Shown: piece by piece, positions 39,877 to 50,604 of the stretch | Layout of the letters: every line of letters starts with the position of its first letter | How positions within the stretch are numbered: position 1 is the first letter of the stretch | NCBI GenBank assembly: GCA_900323505.1 | Contig: OOIN01000014.1 | Span: 434,001-498,000, forward strand | DNA length: 64,000 bases | Direction of reading: 5' to 3' | Source: Ustilago trichophora | Taxonomy: Eukaryota > Basidiomycota > Ustilaginomycetes > Ustilaginales > Ustilaginaceae | Program-made: the position numbers and the translations under genes | Notes under the pieces: model-generated | What the model saw: only the letters and a program-made list of their open reading frames with translations | What the model was told of the DNA's origin: nothing | The model's database searches: none

Positions 39877-42800
39877 CTAGGTTCGAACGTGAATCTGGGC
39901 GGCATCGTCAAATGAGACTTGGCTAGCGTCGTCGTTGTCTTCCAACGATTCTTCCATCGATACGCCCAATGATGGACCCTCGTGCCCATCTTCCATGGCG
40001 CGCACCACTTCTCCTTCGAGATCCCGTCCCAGGCCACCCTGTTCGCGCGACGATCGACGGATAAAGATGGGCGGTTTATCCGCCATCGCCGTTTCCGGAG
40101 CGGATGGCACCTTGGGTGCAGGCTTGCATTTGGCGGGTATGGGTTCGTTGGCTACCACTTTGACGGGGCCGTGCCGTAACAGTCGGCGCTTGCTGCTCTT
40201 GCCAAGTTTGGGAATCGCCCGAATTTCGGATCCTGCGTCTTCTTCGCTCTCGGCGCGCGAGGTTGGGTTGGATGCCTCAGCAACCAGATCGCTTAGCACA
40301 GTGTCGCTCGGATGATGCAAGCCTACAAGATCGACTGTTTGCGACGACGAGGCGAGGACGGGTGTGGCGGTGGCAGCAATTTCAGCTGCTACTGCCTCGC
40401 GTTCGGAAATCGGGTTGAAGGAACCACGACGGCCAGACTGGATCGAACGTGGGCCCATGACAGTCTCGGTCGAGTCACGCTCAATCAGTTGGGGCGGCGA
40501 CCCTGGCTTACCCGCCGTCGGGATCATCACCTCCAATCCGCCACCGTCGGGCTTCTTGACGCCAAAGTAGTCGCCATGGACAGGTGGCGCGACGTATTTC
40601 GAAAGACTCTGTCGCGTAGAGGGGTCAAAGAGCCACTTGACCAACGTGGACTCGAGAGCTGCGCTCTTAACCGGCTTCGACAGGTAGTCGGACATACCTG
40701 CCGCCAGGCACTTTTCGCGATCGCCTCGAATAGCCGATGCCGTCATGGCAATGATGGGAGTCGTGCGGACATCAACGCTGTCCGCCTTTCGCAATCGCTT
40801 GGTCGCTTCATACCCATCACAGTTGGGCATGTGGCAGTCCATGAGGATCAAGTCGTATGGATGCTTGCCGACCTCTTCGATAGCCTCGAGACCATCCTTG
40901 GCAACCTTGCAGCTGAAGCCCATCTTCTTGAGCGTCTTGAGCGCGATTTGTGCATTGATCAAGTTGTCTTCAGCAACCAAGATCCAAATGTCTTTCCTTG
41001 GTCGCTGCAAAGGGTTCTCGCTGACACCGAGACTGCTGGTGGCTTCGTCCATCTGAATCTCGGGGATCGCCTCATCCTCCGGCGACGAGTCGCCGCTCGA
41101 TTCAAGCGTTCGCACCTTGTCAAACGGAATGCTGAACCACGCGTTGGAGCCCTTGTTCTCCACCGACTCGAGACCAATCGTGCCGCCCATGAGGTCAACA
41201 AGGTTCTTGCAAATGGAAAGACCGAGACCGGTACCGCCGAAACGACGAGCAAAGGAGGGGTCGGCCTGACTGAAGGGCTGGAAGAGCTTCTTGAGCGTCG
41301 TCTGCGAGATACCGCAACCGGTGTCGCGCACTTCGAAATGGACGTGCAGGCTCTTCTGGTCCTCGTAGGTCTCGATGACGCGAAGCGTGATGGAGCCCAT
41401 GGCAGTGAACTTGATCGCGTTGGTCAGCAGGTTGGTCAGCACCTGGCGCAATCTGCCTGCATCGCCAATGATCTGGCCAGTGTAATTCAGGTTGCACTCG
41501 TTGCGGAACTCGAGACCTTTCTTCTGCGTGGCAAACGTGAGCATCTTTTGTGTGTCCATGATGACCACGTTGAGGTTGAAGGCAGTCTTTTCGAGATCCA
41601 TCTTGCCCAGCTCGAGCTTCTCAAAGTCGAGAATGTCGTTGATCACTGTGAGCAGGGCGTCGGCGGATCGCTGGATGTTCTCGGCAAAGTCACGCTGCTC
41701 CTTGGTGAGCGGCGTGTCGCACAGCAGTTCCGAGAGACCAATCACACCGGCGATGGGTGTGCGGATCTCGTGGCTCATGTTGGCCAGGAACTCGGACTTG
41801 ATGCGACTGGCCTCCTTGGCAGCAGTTTCGGCGGCGAGGGCGCGCGACCTCTCGTGCATCGACTCCTCGAGCTTGAGCTCAGCACGTCGGCGGTCAGTGA
41901 TGTCCATCGAGGCACCCACGACACCAATGATGGGGCCCTCGTTGGCATCGTGCTCGTACGACTCTTCGCGCTGCGGCGTGTACTGGGTGCGGAACCAGCG
42001 ACCTTCGATCTCCATCTCCTGCACCACGGATTCGCCGTTGAGAGCACGGCTGATCGCTTCGCGGATGCCTGGCGAGTCCCACACCTCGTAGATGCTGCGA
42101 CCAATCATGCTGCGCTGGGTGGAGCGCTTGCCCTGACCGCTGACAGCACTCTGGCTGTTGGTCTGAGACTCGGCATCCTTGATGTCCTCGCTGCGTGCGA
42201 GCGTAGTGCCGGTGCCCGAGAGCGAGCCAGACATCGAGTTGCCCGAGCCAGAGCCGTCACCGTCGGATCCGTTGGGGGTGCCGGGGGCGAGGCGCAGGGA
42301 TCGCACACCGGGACCTTCGGCAATGGTGATGATGGCGTCGCGATCAATGGCCCAAATGGTGACGTGCGCGTGGTTGATGACGCTGGTGAGCTGAGCTTGC
42401 GATTTGCGCGAAGCTTCCAATGCCTTGACTTCGTTATCACAGTCGGTGCAACTACCATACCATTTGATGATCTTGCCCGTGTTCTGATCGCGAAGCGGCA
42501 GCGCGCGGCCAAGCATCCACTTGTACACGCCGTCGAACCTTCTGCAACGGTACATGACCTGGTAGGGCTCTCCTGTGCGCAACGAGTGGGACCAGCGCTT
42601 GTTGGTCTCCTCCATATCATCTTCGTGGAAGACGCGCTGCCAGCCAACGCCGGAGGAGTTGTTAGGGTCGAGACCGGTATAGCGGTACCAGCCCTCGTTG
42701 TACCAGTCGTGATGACCGTCGGGGCGTGTCGTCCAGAGCAACTGAGGCATACTGTCACAGATGGTGCGGAAGTATTCTTCACCCTTCTTCTCCACCTCGA

Positions 42801-44361
42801 GCTTGTGGTTGATGTCCTGGTCAGTAACATCAACCAGAGTGATGACACCACCAATGTGCTCTCCGAAGCCGCCAGCATCACGCATGGGCTTGGCGCTGAT
42901 CTCGTAGACGCGGCGGACACCGGTGTCGGTGGCCATGCAGCCGATGCGAACGGGTTTGGTGAGCTGACCGAGGATGGCAGCGCGGTAGATGGGCCAGTTC
43001 TGTTCTGGGAAGGGCTGGGTAAAGTCCTCGGTATAGCAGTCCATGACATCGGAAAGCCAAGAGAGATCGACCTCGAGGCCTTCCTTTTTGGGCTTGGGTT
43101 CTTCCTTCTTGGGCTTGTCCTGCGGATTCTTCTTTTCAAACATCTTGAGCAACTCGTCGCATGCACGGTTGCGAACAACGGTGGATCCATCCGATGAGAG
43201 GGCCATGACGGCGGTCTCGATGGTGTGGAAGACGGCTTCCTTGAGCGCGTCAGCCTTGCTAATCTGCAAGTCGGCGGGGCTCATGCGCCTCTCGGCGAGA
43301 CGGGTTGGAACGATGCTGATGGTAAAGTAGGACTCGTGAGGGAGCGACGAGGCGCTTCGCGCCTCCATGGAATCGGTGCGGTTGGGCGGGGCGGGCGGTT
43401 GGTATTGCTCTTGCGCCCAAAGTTGCTTGTCGGCGTCCGAGGCGAGGTTGCGGGCAAAGTGGTTGTTGAACGTTTCCGAAAAGACCTCATCGGTGGGATG
43501 CCAAGCAGAGATGGACATGTCTGCAGAGAACATCTTTTGGTCGTCTTGAAGGAAGGTGATACGGGTGAGGACGGGAGGCGCCCAAGCAGCGGTGGCCCTG
43601 ACCTGGGCGGCTTCGTTGAGCGCTGTGGTGAACTCTTCGCGGTGCTTTTCAGCGACGAGCTTCTCCATGGTCTGACCCATGCAGCTGACGCCAGTCATGA
43701 GGAAGATGCTCTCGCATGGACGATTCATCATGCGAATCCTCCTGTTGTGATCGAGAACGAGGATGGGGGTGGGCGCAAAGTAGAGCGCCCTGACTGACTC
43801 ATCGAGATCAAACATCCTGACAGAGGAAGAGTCGGAAAAGTAGGAGGATGGGCCGGAGGGAAAGGGTTGCTGGAGGCTGCCGGGAGGCGAACGCGGATCA
43901 AAGTTGGACGGATTGGATCTGCGTGAAGTCGCGTTGGAGATGGAAGTGACGGGCGAGTCGGGATTGGCGCCGGCACCGGTAGCTGGGTTGGACTGGGATC
44001 CAAAGCTGCTGTTGGAACGAGGAGGATGAGGCACCCTGGGCGTCGAGACGGCACGAGTGGGTGGAAGAGGAGTGTAGTGAGGGCCGGGAAGCACTTCCTG
44101 GAAGGGAGTGAGTGGGACCGAGTTGTTGTCAGCGGTGGAGGTGGACGAGAGAGCTCCACCGCTCGGGCTCTCGAAGCGCGCCCTTTTGGTGGAAGGGGAG
44201 GCAGCGGCAAGGGCTGCCTGGGCAGGATGGGTGGATTCTTTGGCCGATTGCGAATTGGCAAGGGGATCGATGGAGGCCTCTGTTACGGGTCGCTTGCGTG
44301 ACTGAGGGGGATGAAGAGGATCTTTGCGAGCAGGATGGTCTGAAATGGTGACAGAGATCAA
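39877..44361 (-). CDS. Hybrid sensor histidine kinase with several PAS domains (5' exon missing)
   Basis: Order from the N terminus: Pro/Ser-rich leader (1-185), PAS-like region (about 190-300, VRALYFAPTPILVLDHNRRI), a second PAS/PAC (about 370-530), a third (PQLLWTTRPDGHHDWYNEGW with PAC WYGSCTDCDNE), a fourth (about 670-830), HisKA with phosphoacceptor His864 in NMSHEIRTPIAG, HATPase (QVLTNLLTNAIKFT, DTGCGIS, GGTGLGLSICKNL), and a receiver domain with phosphoacceptor Asp1175 in LILMDCHMPNCDGYEA. Such kinases pass phosphate through an HPt protein to response regulators of the Hog1 or Skn7 branches. The frame has no ATG in its first 185 codons and an in-frame TAG at 44380-44382. A strong acceptor, TGTCACCATTTCAG, ends at 44340, so coding probably begins in an unlocated upstream exon and enters here at 44339. 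The numbering used counts from 44361. Confidence 0.88.
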   Translation of the reverse strand: MISVTISDHPARKDPLHPPQSRKRPVTEASIDPLANSQSAKESTHPAQAALAAASPSTKRARFESPSGGALSSTSTADNNSVPLTPFQEVLPGPHYTPLPPTRAVSTPRVPHPPRSNSSFGSQSNPATGAGANPDSPVTSISNATSRRSNPSNFDPRSPPGSLQQPFPSGPSSYFSDSSSVRMFDLDESVRALYFAPTPILVLDHNRRIRMMNRPCESIFLMTGVSCMGQTMEKLVAEKHREEFTTALNEAAQVRATAAWAPPVLTRITFLQDDQKMFSADMSISAWHPTDEVFSETFNNHFARNLASDADKQLWAQEQYQPPAPPNRTDSMEARSASSLPHESYFTISIVPTRLAERRMSPADLQISKADALKEAVFHTIETAVMALSSDGSTVVRNRACDELLKMFEKKNPQDKPKKEEPKPKKEGLEVDLSWLSDVMDCYTEDFTQPFPEQNWPIYRAAILGQLTKPVRIGCMATDTGVRRVYEISAKPMRDAGGFGEHIGGVITLVDVTDQDINHKLEVEKKGEEYFRTICDSMPQLLWTTRPDGHHDWYNEGWYRYTGLDPNNSSGVGWQRVFHEDDMEETNKRWSHSLRTGEPYQVMYRCRRFDGVYKWMLGRALPLRDQNTGKIIKWYGSCTDCDNEVKALEASRKSQAQLTSVINHAHVTIWAIDRDAIITIAEGPGVRSLRLAPGTPNGSDGDGSGSGNSMSGSLSGTGTTLARSEDIKDAESQTNSQSAVSGQGKRSTQRSMIGRSIYEVWDSPGIREAISRALNGESVVQEMEIEGRWFRTQYTPQREESYEHDANEGPIIGVVGASMDITDRRRAELKLEESMHERSRALAAETAAKEASRIKSEFLANMSHEIRTPIAGVIGLSELLCDTPLTKEQRDFAENIQRSADALLTVINDILDFEKLELGKMDLEKTAFNLNVVIMDTQKMLTFATQKKGLEFRNECNLNYTGQIIGDAGRLRQVLTNLLTNAIKFTAMGSITLRVIETYEDQKSLHVHFEVRDTGCGISQTTLKKLFQPFSQADPSFARRFGGTGLGLSICKNLVDLMGGTIGLESVENKGSNAWFSIPFDKVRTLESSGDSSPEDEAIPEIQMDEATSSLGVSENPLQRPRKDIWILVAEDNLINAQIALKTLKKMGFSCKVAKDGLEAIEEVGKHPYDLILMDCHMPNCDGYEATKRLRKADSVDVRTTPIIAMTASAIRGDREKCLAAGMSDYLSKPVKSAALESTLVKWLFDPSTRQSLSKYVAPPVHGDYFGVKKPDGGGLEVMIPTAGKPGSPPQLIERDSTETVMGPRSIQSGRRGSFNPISEREAVAAEIAATATPVLASSSQTVDLVGLHHPSDTVLSDLVAEASNPTSRAESEEDAGSEIRAIPKLGKSSKRRLLRHGPVKVVANEPIPAKCKPAPKVPSAPETAMADKPPIFIRRSSREQGGLGRDLEGEVVRAMEDGHEGPSLGVSMEESLEDNDDASQVSFDDAAQIHVRT
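44340..44353 (-). other. Probable splice acceptor at the 5' end of the histidine kinase
   Basis: The minus strand reads TGTCACCATTTCAG just before the first clearly coding residues (DHPARKDP). With no in-frame ATG upstream before the TAG at 44380-44382, splicing here explains the missing start. The exon would enter in phase 1. A GTGAGT donor at 45478-45483 on the same strand is the best consensus donor I see upstream; its pairing with this acceptor is unproven. Confidence 0.5.
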
Positions 44362-44379
44362 AGATACTCCGGGAATGTT

Positions 44380-47300
44380 CTAGTGCTCGCTGCAAGTGAG
44401 CCCTAGAACTGGAGTATCGTGAAAGAAGGGTTTGTGATGTGGCTAGGTCAAGAAAGATGGGGACTGCTTGTGGAGAAGCGAGCCGATGCTACTGAGCGTG
44501 CGATGCAGCCCGAGACGAGGAAAGGAAAAGGTGAAGGCGAAGTCAGAGTCAGAAGAGCTGTCCAAGAAGGAGTGGTGTGAAGGACAGTCGAGACGAGCTG
44601 CGTGTTGCTTCGATCTGGTTCTGCACAAAGTGAATGAACAGAAACCAGTGGCGCCAGCGCAAAGGGTGACAAGAAAACGGAAAGAGTGTAGAAGAAACCC
44701 TGCTCCCTGTGATCGTTCGCGGCAAGACCGCAGTGACGATATCAAGTGTGGGAAGGCGGAAAGGGTGGTGGATGATGGTGACGAGACAGAGAGGCGAGCG
44801 AAACGGATGGCGAACAAAGCAGTCAGGGACCATTGAGCAAAATCAACGAACGGCACGTCAGCCGCAGCGAGTGGACCGGTTTGGGAGGACGAGAAATTTG
44901 GCAGAGCAATCAAGCCAGCCAAGGAAAAAGAGAGGAAAAGAGAGAAACAAAGCGTCATCGTCGACCGAAGCCCGGGTCGGCGGTGCATCCGGGCGCGCAC
45001 AAAAATCCGCGTCGGTCGGTGGGAAGAGAGGCGGCAGCAGCACAGAGAAGCCAGAGTGCAGATGGGATGACCAAGAAAATTTCAACACAGCAAGAGGAGC
45101 CAGAAGAGAGAAAAATGAAGTGAAAATGAAGAGGTCAGCGCGATGTAACTGGCAGATCGGAAATTGGTTCAGGCACAACACCGCCACCAACACCAAATCT
45201 GGGAAACACAGTAGGAAAACAAAGTCAAAAATCAAAACCAAAAAGAAAATTCGAAAAAAAGGGCAAAACACGACACGAATCGACCCTGAAAAGCCAGCGG
45301 CAATCTTGGCTTTCCATTCGATTTGGCCGGCAGCGCCAAAGCAAGGAGGACCCATGGGTAAAGGGAGCACGTTACAGTGTACTGTACCATACTTGGACGG
45401 AGCATCAAAGCTATCCATCCAATTGACCTCGAGAAACGCAAGACAACGGAGCCTGAATCTGAACCGGATCAACATCAACTCACCTTGAGTTTTGACGGTA
45501 GACAGAGCCACCGATAGACGTCGAGCTGCTGAGAAGAGAAAACAAATACGCAAAAGTCTCAGTACGCCGGTGGAAGAAGCACAAGAAAAAAGGGGGAAAA
45601 AAAAAAAGAAAACCCTCGACAACGAACAACAGATTGAGTGCTCGATGCATAAGATCAAACCCCGACAGATCTTGGTAAATCCCACTTGACTGTTCACCTA
45701 CTGTACCTGTTGAATGCAAGATCTAGCGCGCTGATGCAGTCCTTGCGATCGTGACGGGCAGCCAGGCAAAGTCCGGGGGGACAAAAAGCAAAAACGTGGA
45801 ATTGGAATTCGAATTTCCACTTTCTTGGTCTTGGTCTTTTTTTTTTTTTTTTTTTGGTGTGTTTTAGCCGCGTGTGCCCAGTGAGATATGTAGTGAAGAG
45901 CAAGAGATCTTGTTAGTATCAGTTTCCCCTTTCGGGACCGCTGTCGAGCGTCGGATCAGAATCATCTACTTGGACCACAGCACAGTACAGTACAGTACGG
46001 TAGCAGCCTGCAATGGTGGCGCATGACCGTATACTTGACTCAATTCCGGTTGGTTGGTCTCCAGCAGATGGGCGTCGAATCAATCAACATCGATCCGAAG
46101 CGACATCTCACCTTGACCCTTCACTTTCTGCAGTTGCAGCTCAGGGTCGTTACCTACAAGTGCATCCGCGCTACCGTACTGCGGGTTGCGGTGTTGCACT
46201 GTACAGTACCGAGAGTCCGCTTCTCACCCCGACGGTTGCAAGCATGGCGGTGTGCTCTTCGGTCCAGGATCGCTCCAGCTGGGTAGCGTGAAAACGAGCT
46301 GCATGTTTGGAGGTGAAAGAAAGCTTCGCCTTCAACACAACTTGGCGTTGCTAGGGGGCCACTGACTGCAAACAGCATGCGCAGGAACAGTCAACTTACG
46401 ATAGTGTTGCGAGATGGATGGTCTCTACCTTCCCTCCTCTACTCGGCATCAGGGACAGAAGAAGCGTCAGCGGATCGGCCAAAACAACATCAAAAATTAA
46501 AATGGAAAAGGAGGAGCCCGAAAATGGGGGAGAAAAGGGCCGTTGGGTTGAATGTGGGCTCGCCTGCGGGATGCGATCGACTGCCTCGCTTCTGCAGTGT
46601 TTCCAGATTCAGAGCGTAAGAGGAGAGCCGCGTAACGCCGCTTCGATGCGTGGAGAAGATCTTCACCCGATCTCTGAAATCGCCGATTAGATCGAGAGAC
46701 GTACCCCAAGAGACCTGGCCTTGCCTGGCACATTCCCGTCTCCTTTCATTCTACCTGCTTGCGTCGTTGTCGTTGCTGCGCTCTAGCACCAACGAGGCCA
46801 GGCATGGTTGCACAAGCTTGACGACAAACAGTATCCCGTCGGATTCCTGTCGAGCCGAAGCGTGCGCCGGATCGATCTCGTTTCATGACTCACCTTGCTT
46901 GGGTATGAGGCTTTTGCGAGCTCCGATGGTGTTCACAGCGGTTGTGAGATGCTATCGAGAGGTTTCAAATGATGCGACAGCTTCTGTGCGCTAGAATTTA
47001 AGACTGTCTGCTGGTGAGAGAACCGTACGTCGCTGGAGAGCGAGTTAGGGTGGTGTCAACAAGGGGTGGTTTGTATTCTGCTTGTGAGCGCTTTCGAAGA
47101 CGGCGTAAAGCTTTGGATAGCTCGTGTAGCGATTGAGATGCTGACAAAGGTTGCGATGAGGATGGTGGTGGTGGTAAGTAGAAGAATCACGCTTCGAGAT
47201 GTTGAGACGGTTCCTTGTCGTCAGATCGAGTCCTCAAGCTGGCCAAAGCTTAATCCTTGGATACACAAGCCGATTGACAGAGCAAAGTAAGTGCAACTGC

Positions 47301-48130
47301 ACAGGGCATCGCGGCTCCTGCAAGATGGACCGGCCTTTGCTCTGAGACTGAATTCAACCCACACATCAACAGCACCACCTCTTCAGAGTTCGCCGTCTAG
47401 CCACCCACCTAGATGCTTTTGCTGCATTCTTAGCCAGATAAGCCAATCGTCTCAGCTCGGCAAGACTGTTGTCAGCTCAATGTTGCTCGTAGCAATGTGT
47501 CGTGACCCTGGCCAGGGTTGGAAATAAAGCTCGGGTTCGCCAAAGAGGCAAAATAGAGCTTTTTCCAAGGGTCGCTCAAGGCTGGACCTCGAGTTCAAAA
47601 GGCCTTCACAAACTACGCGCACCGTGGGGAAAATCACAAATTCGAATCCAAAGGTCTGGACCACGCTGCTCGCTGTGTCTTGGCTGTACTGTATAGTAAG
47701 CTAAAAATATCAAGTTTCACAGCTCTCCCGTCTCTGCTCCCTGTTCTCGACCCGAGCCTTGGCCATCAACCTTCTTGTCAACACTGAACGCTGAGCATCT
47801 GTATAGCCGCTACCAGCTCACGAGTTCGACCATCCGACTCCTAGTCCGAGGTTCATACAGTCTCGGGAGGTGTGACCGATGCCAAACCGAGGGGTGTGCG
47901 GTCAGATGGAAGGGCTCATGAGAACAGAACTGCATCTCACAAAGCAACTAGGCATCAAATATCTGCTCACTGCTCCAGACCCCACAGACTTGCACTACTT
48001 TCTCTTGTAGATAATTTCTTGAAATGCTGGTGATTGGCAAAAGAAAAAGGGAACGTTGCATACATTACAAGGAGACATAAGACGGGACGACATGACACTC
48101 AGATCCAAATGGGCTGCCTACAGGCACCGC
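44380..48130. other. Gene-poor region between histidine kinase and malate synthase
   Basis: About 3.7 kb without a supportable gene. The minus strand next to the kinase (44400-44850) is pyrimidine-rich, as expected of its leader. Minus-strand donor-like sites occur near 45478-45483 (GTGAGT), 46394-46399 (GTAAGT) and 46885-46890 (GTGAGT), which hints at leader exons or an unannotated spliced transcript. ACTGT/ACAGT motifs cluster here (about 45373-45388, 45981-46000, 46198-46210, 47685-47698), and there is a T18 run near 45838-45855. Open frames of 259 (plus) and 279 (minus) codons overlap each other and have low-complexity translations; I do not accept them. Confidence 0.5.
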
Positions 48131-49834
48131 TCAGATGCGGGCAGGGGCGTGCTGGTGAGGGAGGTGCGAGTAGAGAGCCGAGGTAAGGAACTCGTCCGGT
48201 GCGGGGGCGCGAACCTGGTCGGCAATGTATCGCTTGGCCTTCTCGACGCTAGCACCGATCTTGGCCACCTTGGCGGCCTCCTCGTCGAGGATGCGGTCGA
48301 CATAGGCGGGGGTGATGGCGTTACCCTCGGCAGTCTTCTGCTTGTGGTAGACCCACGACCAGAGACCAAGACGCGAGATCTCACCAGTGGCAGCGTCCTC
48401 CATCATGTTGGCGACGGGAACACAGCCGAGACCGTTAAGCCAGTTGGCGCAGTAGACGAGCAGAGCAGCAACGTTGGCACGGACACCAGCCTCGGTGATC
48501 TGACCGGGAACGTTCGAGTTGAGCAGGTCGAGAGCCGACACCTTGACCTCCTCGCGGCGGACATGGTATTGGTTGGGTCCGAGCATGTTCTTGTCAAAGA
48601 TCTCGAGCGCGATCTTGACAAGGGCAGGGTGGGCGACCCAGGTACCGTCGTGGCCAGCCTGCACCTCGCGGAGCTTGTCGGCACGCACCTTCTCCATGGC
48701 AGCGTCGTTGGCCTGCGGGTTGTCCTTGATAGGGATCTGAGCAGCCATACCACCGATGGCGGCGACACCACGCTTGTGGCAAGTCTGGATGAGCAGGTTG
48801 ACGTAGGCCTGCATGAAGGGGACAGTCATGGTGACGGCAGAGCGGTCGGGAAGGATCGAGCCGCTGTTGTATCGCTGACGCTTGATGAACGAGAAGATGT
48901 AATCCCATCGGCCACAGTTGAGACCCGACGAGTGTTGGCGAAGCTCGTAGAGGATCTCGTCCATCTCGAAAGCGGCGGTGATGGTCTCAATGAGAACGGT
49001 ACCGCGGATGGTGCCTCGGGGCATCTTGATGTAGTCCTGCGAGAGGTTGAAGACGTCGTTCCAAAGACGGGCCTCGAGGTGGCTCTCCATCTTGGGCAGG
49101 TAGAAGTAAGGACCGAAGCCGGATCGGACGAGCTCGTGAGCGTTGTGGAAGAAGTAGAGACCAAAGTCGACGAGCGAGCCAGACATGGGCTTGCCATCGA
49201 CGACAATATGCTCCTCGTTGAGGTGCCAGCCACGGGGACGGACGAGAAGGACAGCAGTCTGGCCCTGGGGCTTGAGCTTGTACTCCTTGCCGTTGCTCTG
49301 CTTGAAGTCGATGGTGCGGTTGATGGCAGCGCGCATGTTGACCTGACCGTCCATGAGATTGGCCCAGGTGGGCGAGGTAGAATCCTCAAAGTCGGCCATG
49401 TAGGTGTATGCGCCCGAGTTGAGAGCGTTGATCACCATTTTTCGGTCGACGGGACCAGTGATCTCGACACGTCGGTCACGAAGACCAGGGGCGGGGGGAG
49501 CACACTGCCAGGTGGCATTGTTACGGATGTGGGCGGTCTCGGGGAGGAAGTCGGGTAGAGCACCGCCGTCGAACCTCGCCTGTCGAAGCTGACGAGCCTT
49601 GAGGAGAGACTGGCGAGTGCTGTCGAAAGATCGGTGGAGCACGGCCAAAAACTTGAGGGCCTCGGGGGTGAGGATGGAGGCCTGCTCACCCTCGATCTTT
49701 CCTGTATAGTGGGGCAATGGTGTGACATCACAGGAAGGGAACGGTCAGAGTCCTATCCAAGGCGTGACACCACAAATGAATAAAGAGACTCGCAAATGTT
49801 ACTTACCAAGCACGCGGACGCCTTCGACGGACAT
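48131..49834 (-). CDS. MLS1: Malate synthase (glyoxylate cycle), two exons
   Basis: Exon 1 is 49807-49834 (28 nt, MSVEGVRVL plus one base). The intron is 49702-49806 (105 nt, GTAAGT...TATACAG). Exon 2 is 48131-49701. The product is 532 residues, the fungal size. Without the intron the frame would begin at an improbable internal Met in intron sequence. The enzyme condenses glyoxylate and acetyl-CoA to malate, allowing growth on fatty acids and C2 compounds. Typical blocks are [25 protein letters not shown], the catalytic-region stretch [39 protein letters not shown] and [13 protein letters not shown]. The C terminus is PARI, a non-canonical variant of the peroxisomal tripeptide; whether ARI targets to peroxisomes here is open. 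Expression of such genes is usually glucose-repressed and acetate-induced. Confidence 0.95.
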
Positions 49835-50193
49835 GTTGACTGTGCTGAATTGTATTTTTTGGAGGTCCGGTGTGAATTCCTGTTCTGAATGTAGTGAGCT
49901 GAAGAGATGGCAGCCAGGAGGGGAGAAATGGATGTAGAAGAGTCGTTGTATGATGTAGAAAGCCAAGTGGAATGCATGGAAGGAGAAAGTCTGGATTATA
50001 TACTCTGAGGCACCAGAAGGCAAGGTTGCCTGCCCGCGATCGCATCCAAACCAACTTGTGCCACCACCTTGATCTGCTGCTGCTCGAGTGTGGAGAAAAG
50101 GGCGGCGGCCAAGAGGCTTCCGGAGTGAAGCCGGGGCAGAGAGGCAAAGTGCCCATTGCAACCGGTATGACGGCCAGAATCGGCAACTGACAC

Positions 50194-50215
50194 AGAGAGA
50201 GAGAGAGAGAGAGAG
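50194..50215. repeat. GA microsatellite
   Basis: Eleven AG/GA dinucleotides about 0.36 kb upstream of the malate synthase start. On the sense strand of that gene it is a CT run, a common promoter element in this window. Confidence 0.9.
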
Positions 50216-50570
50216 ATAGAGAGGCTCGAGCAGAGCGTGAAATGCAGCGAGCGAGGGCTGCACAGCGGTAAAGCCAACGCCAAATTTTCTCTGTCAGAGG
50301 CCCACTCGATTCTCAGCCTCCACTCTTCGTTTGGAAAGCGGACACTGCTCTGGCGCCTTTAGAAATAAATCGGGTCAAATGGAAATAATGGCCAGTTGGA
50401 TCGACCGGTTGCCCGCTTGAGCGCCTGCATGACCGTTTTTTCGAGCTGTTGCCGGAATGTCACCCGAGCTAAGGCGCTGACCATCGAATCTTGGTCTCTG
50501 TACTGCAGGTCTCGTCGTTCTCTCCAATCCAGCGAGTTGAAAGCAAGTTGAAAGCAGCAGCACGGTCGGG

Positions 50571-50604
50571 CCATGCCATGCCAGGCCATGCCAGGCCATG
50601 CCAG
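50571..50604. repeat. CCAGGCCATG short tandem repeat
   Basis: About three copies of a 10-bp unit, rich in the palindrome-like GGCC and CATG. No function is evident. Confidence 0.8.

Noticed and set aside
40312..43197. A 961-codon open frame on the plus strand opposite the histidine kinase
   Set aside because: It lies exactly antisense to well-conserved PAS, kinase and receiver sequence. Codon bias (frequent CTC/GAG/GTC/GAC) keeps the reverse frame open, and its translation has no domain pattern.
44709..45697. Overlapping frames of 259 (plus) and 279 (minus) codons upstream of the histidine kinase
   Set aside because: They overlap on opposite strands; both contain long homopolymer-derived runs (poly-Lys or poly-Phe) and no motif. 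At most they are untranslated leader.
47500..47860. GTTCG-containing segments checked as possible tRNA T-arms
   Set aside because: No matching acceptor, D or anticodon arms at the right spacing; no tRNA supported anywhere in the window.
48056..49558. A 500-codon plus-strand frame opposite malate synthase
   Set aside because: Same antisense-shadow effect in a strongly biased gene; the translation is repetitive Val/Gly/Asp/Leu without motifs.
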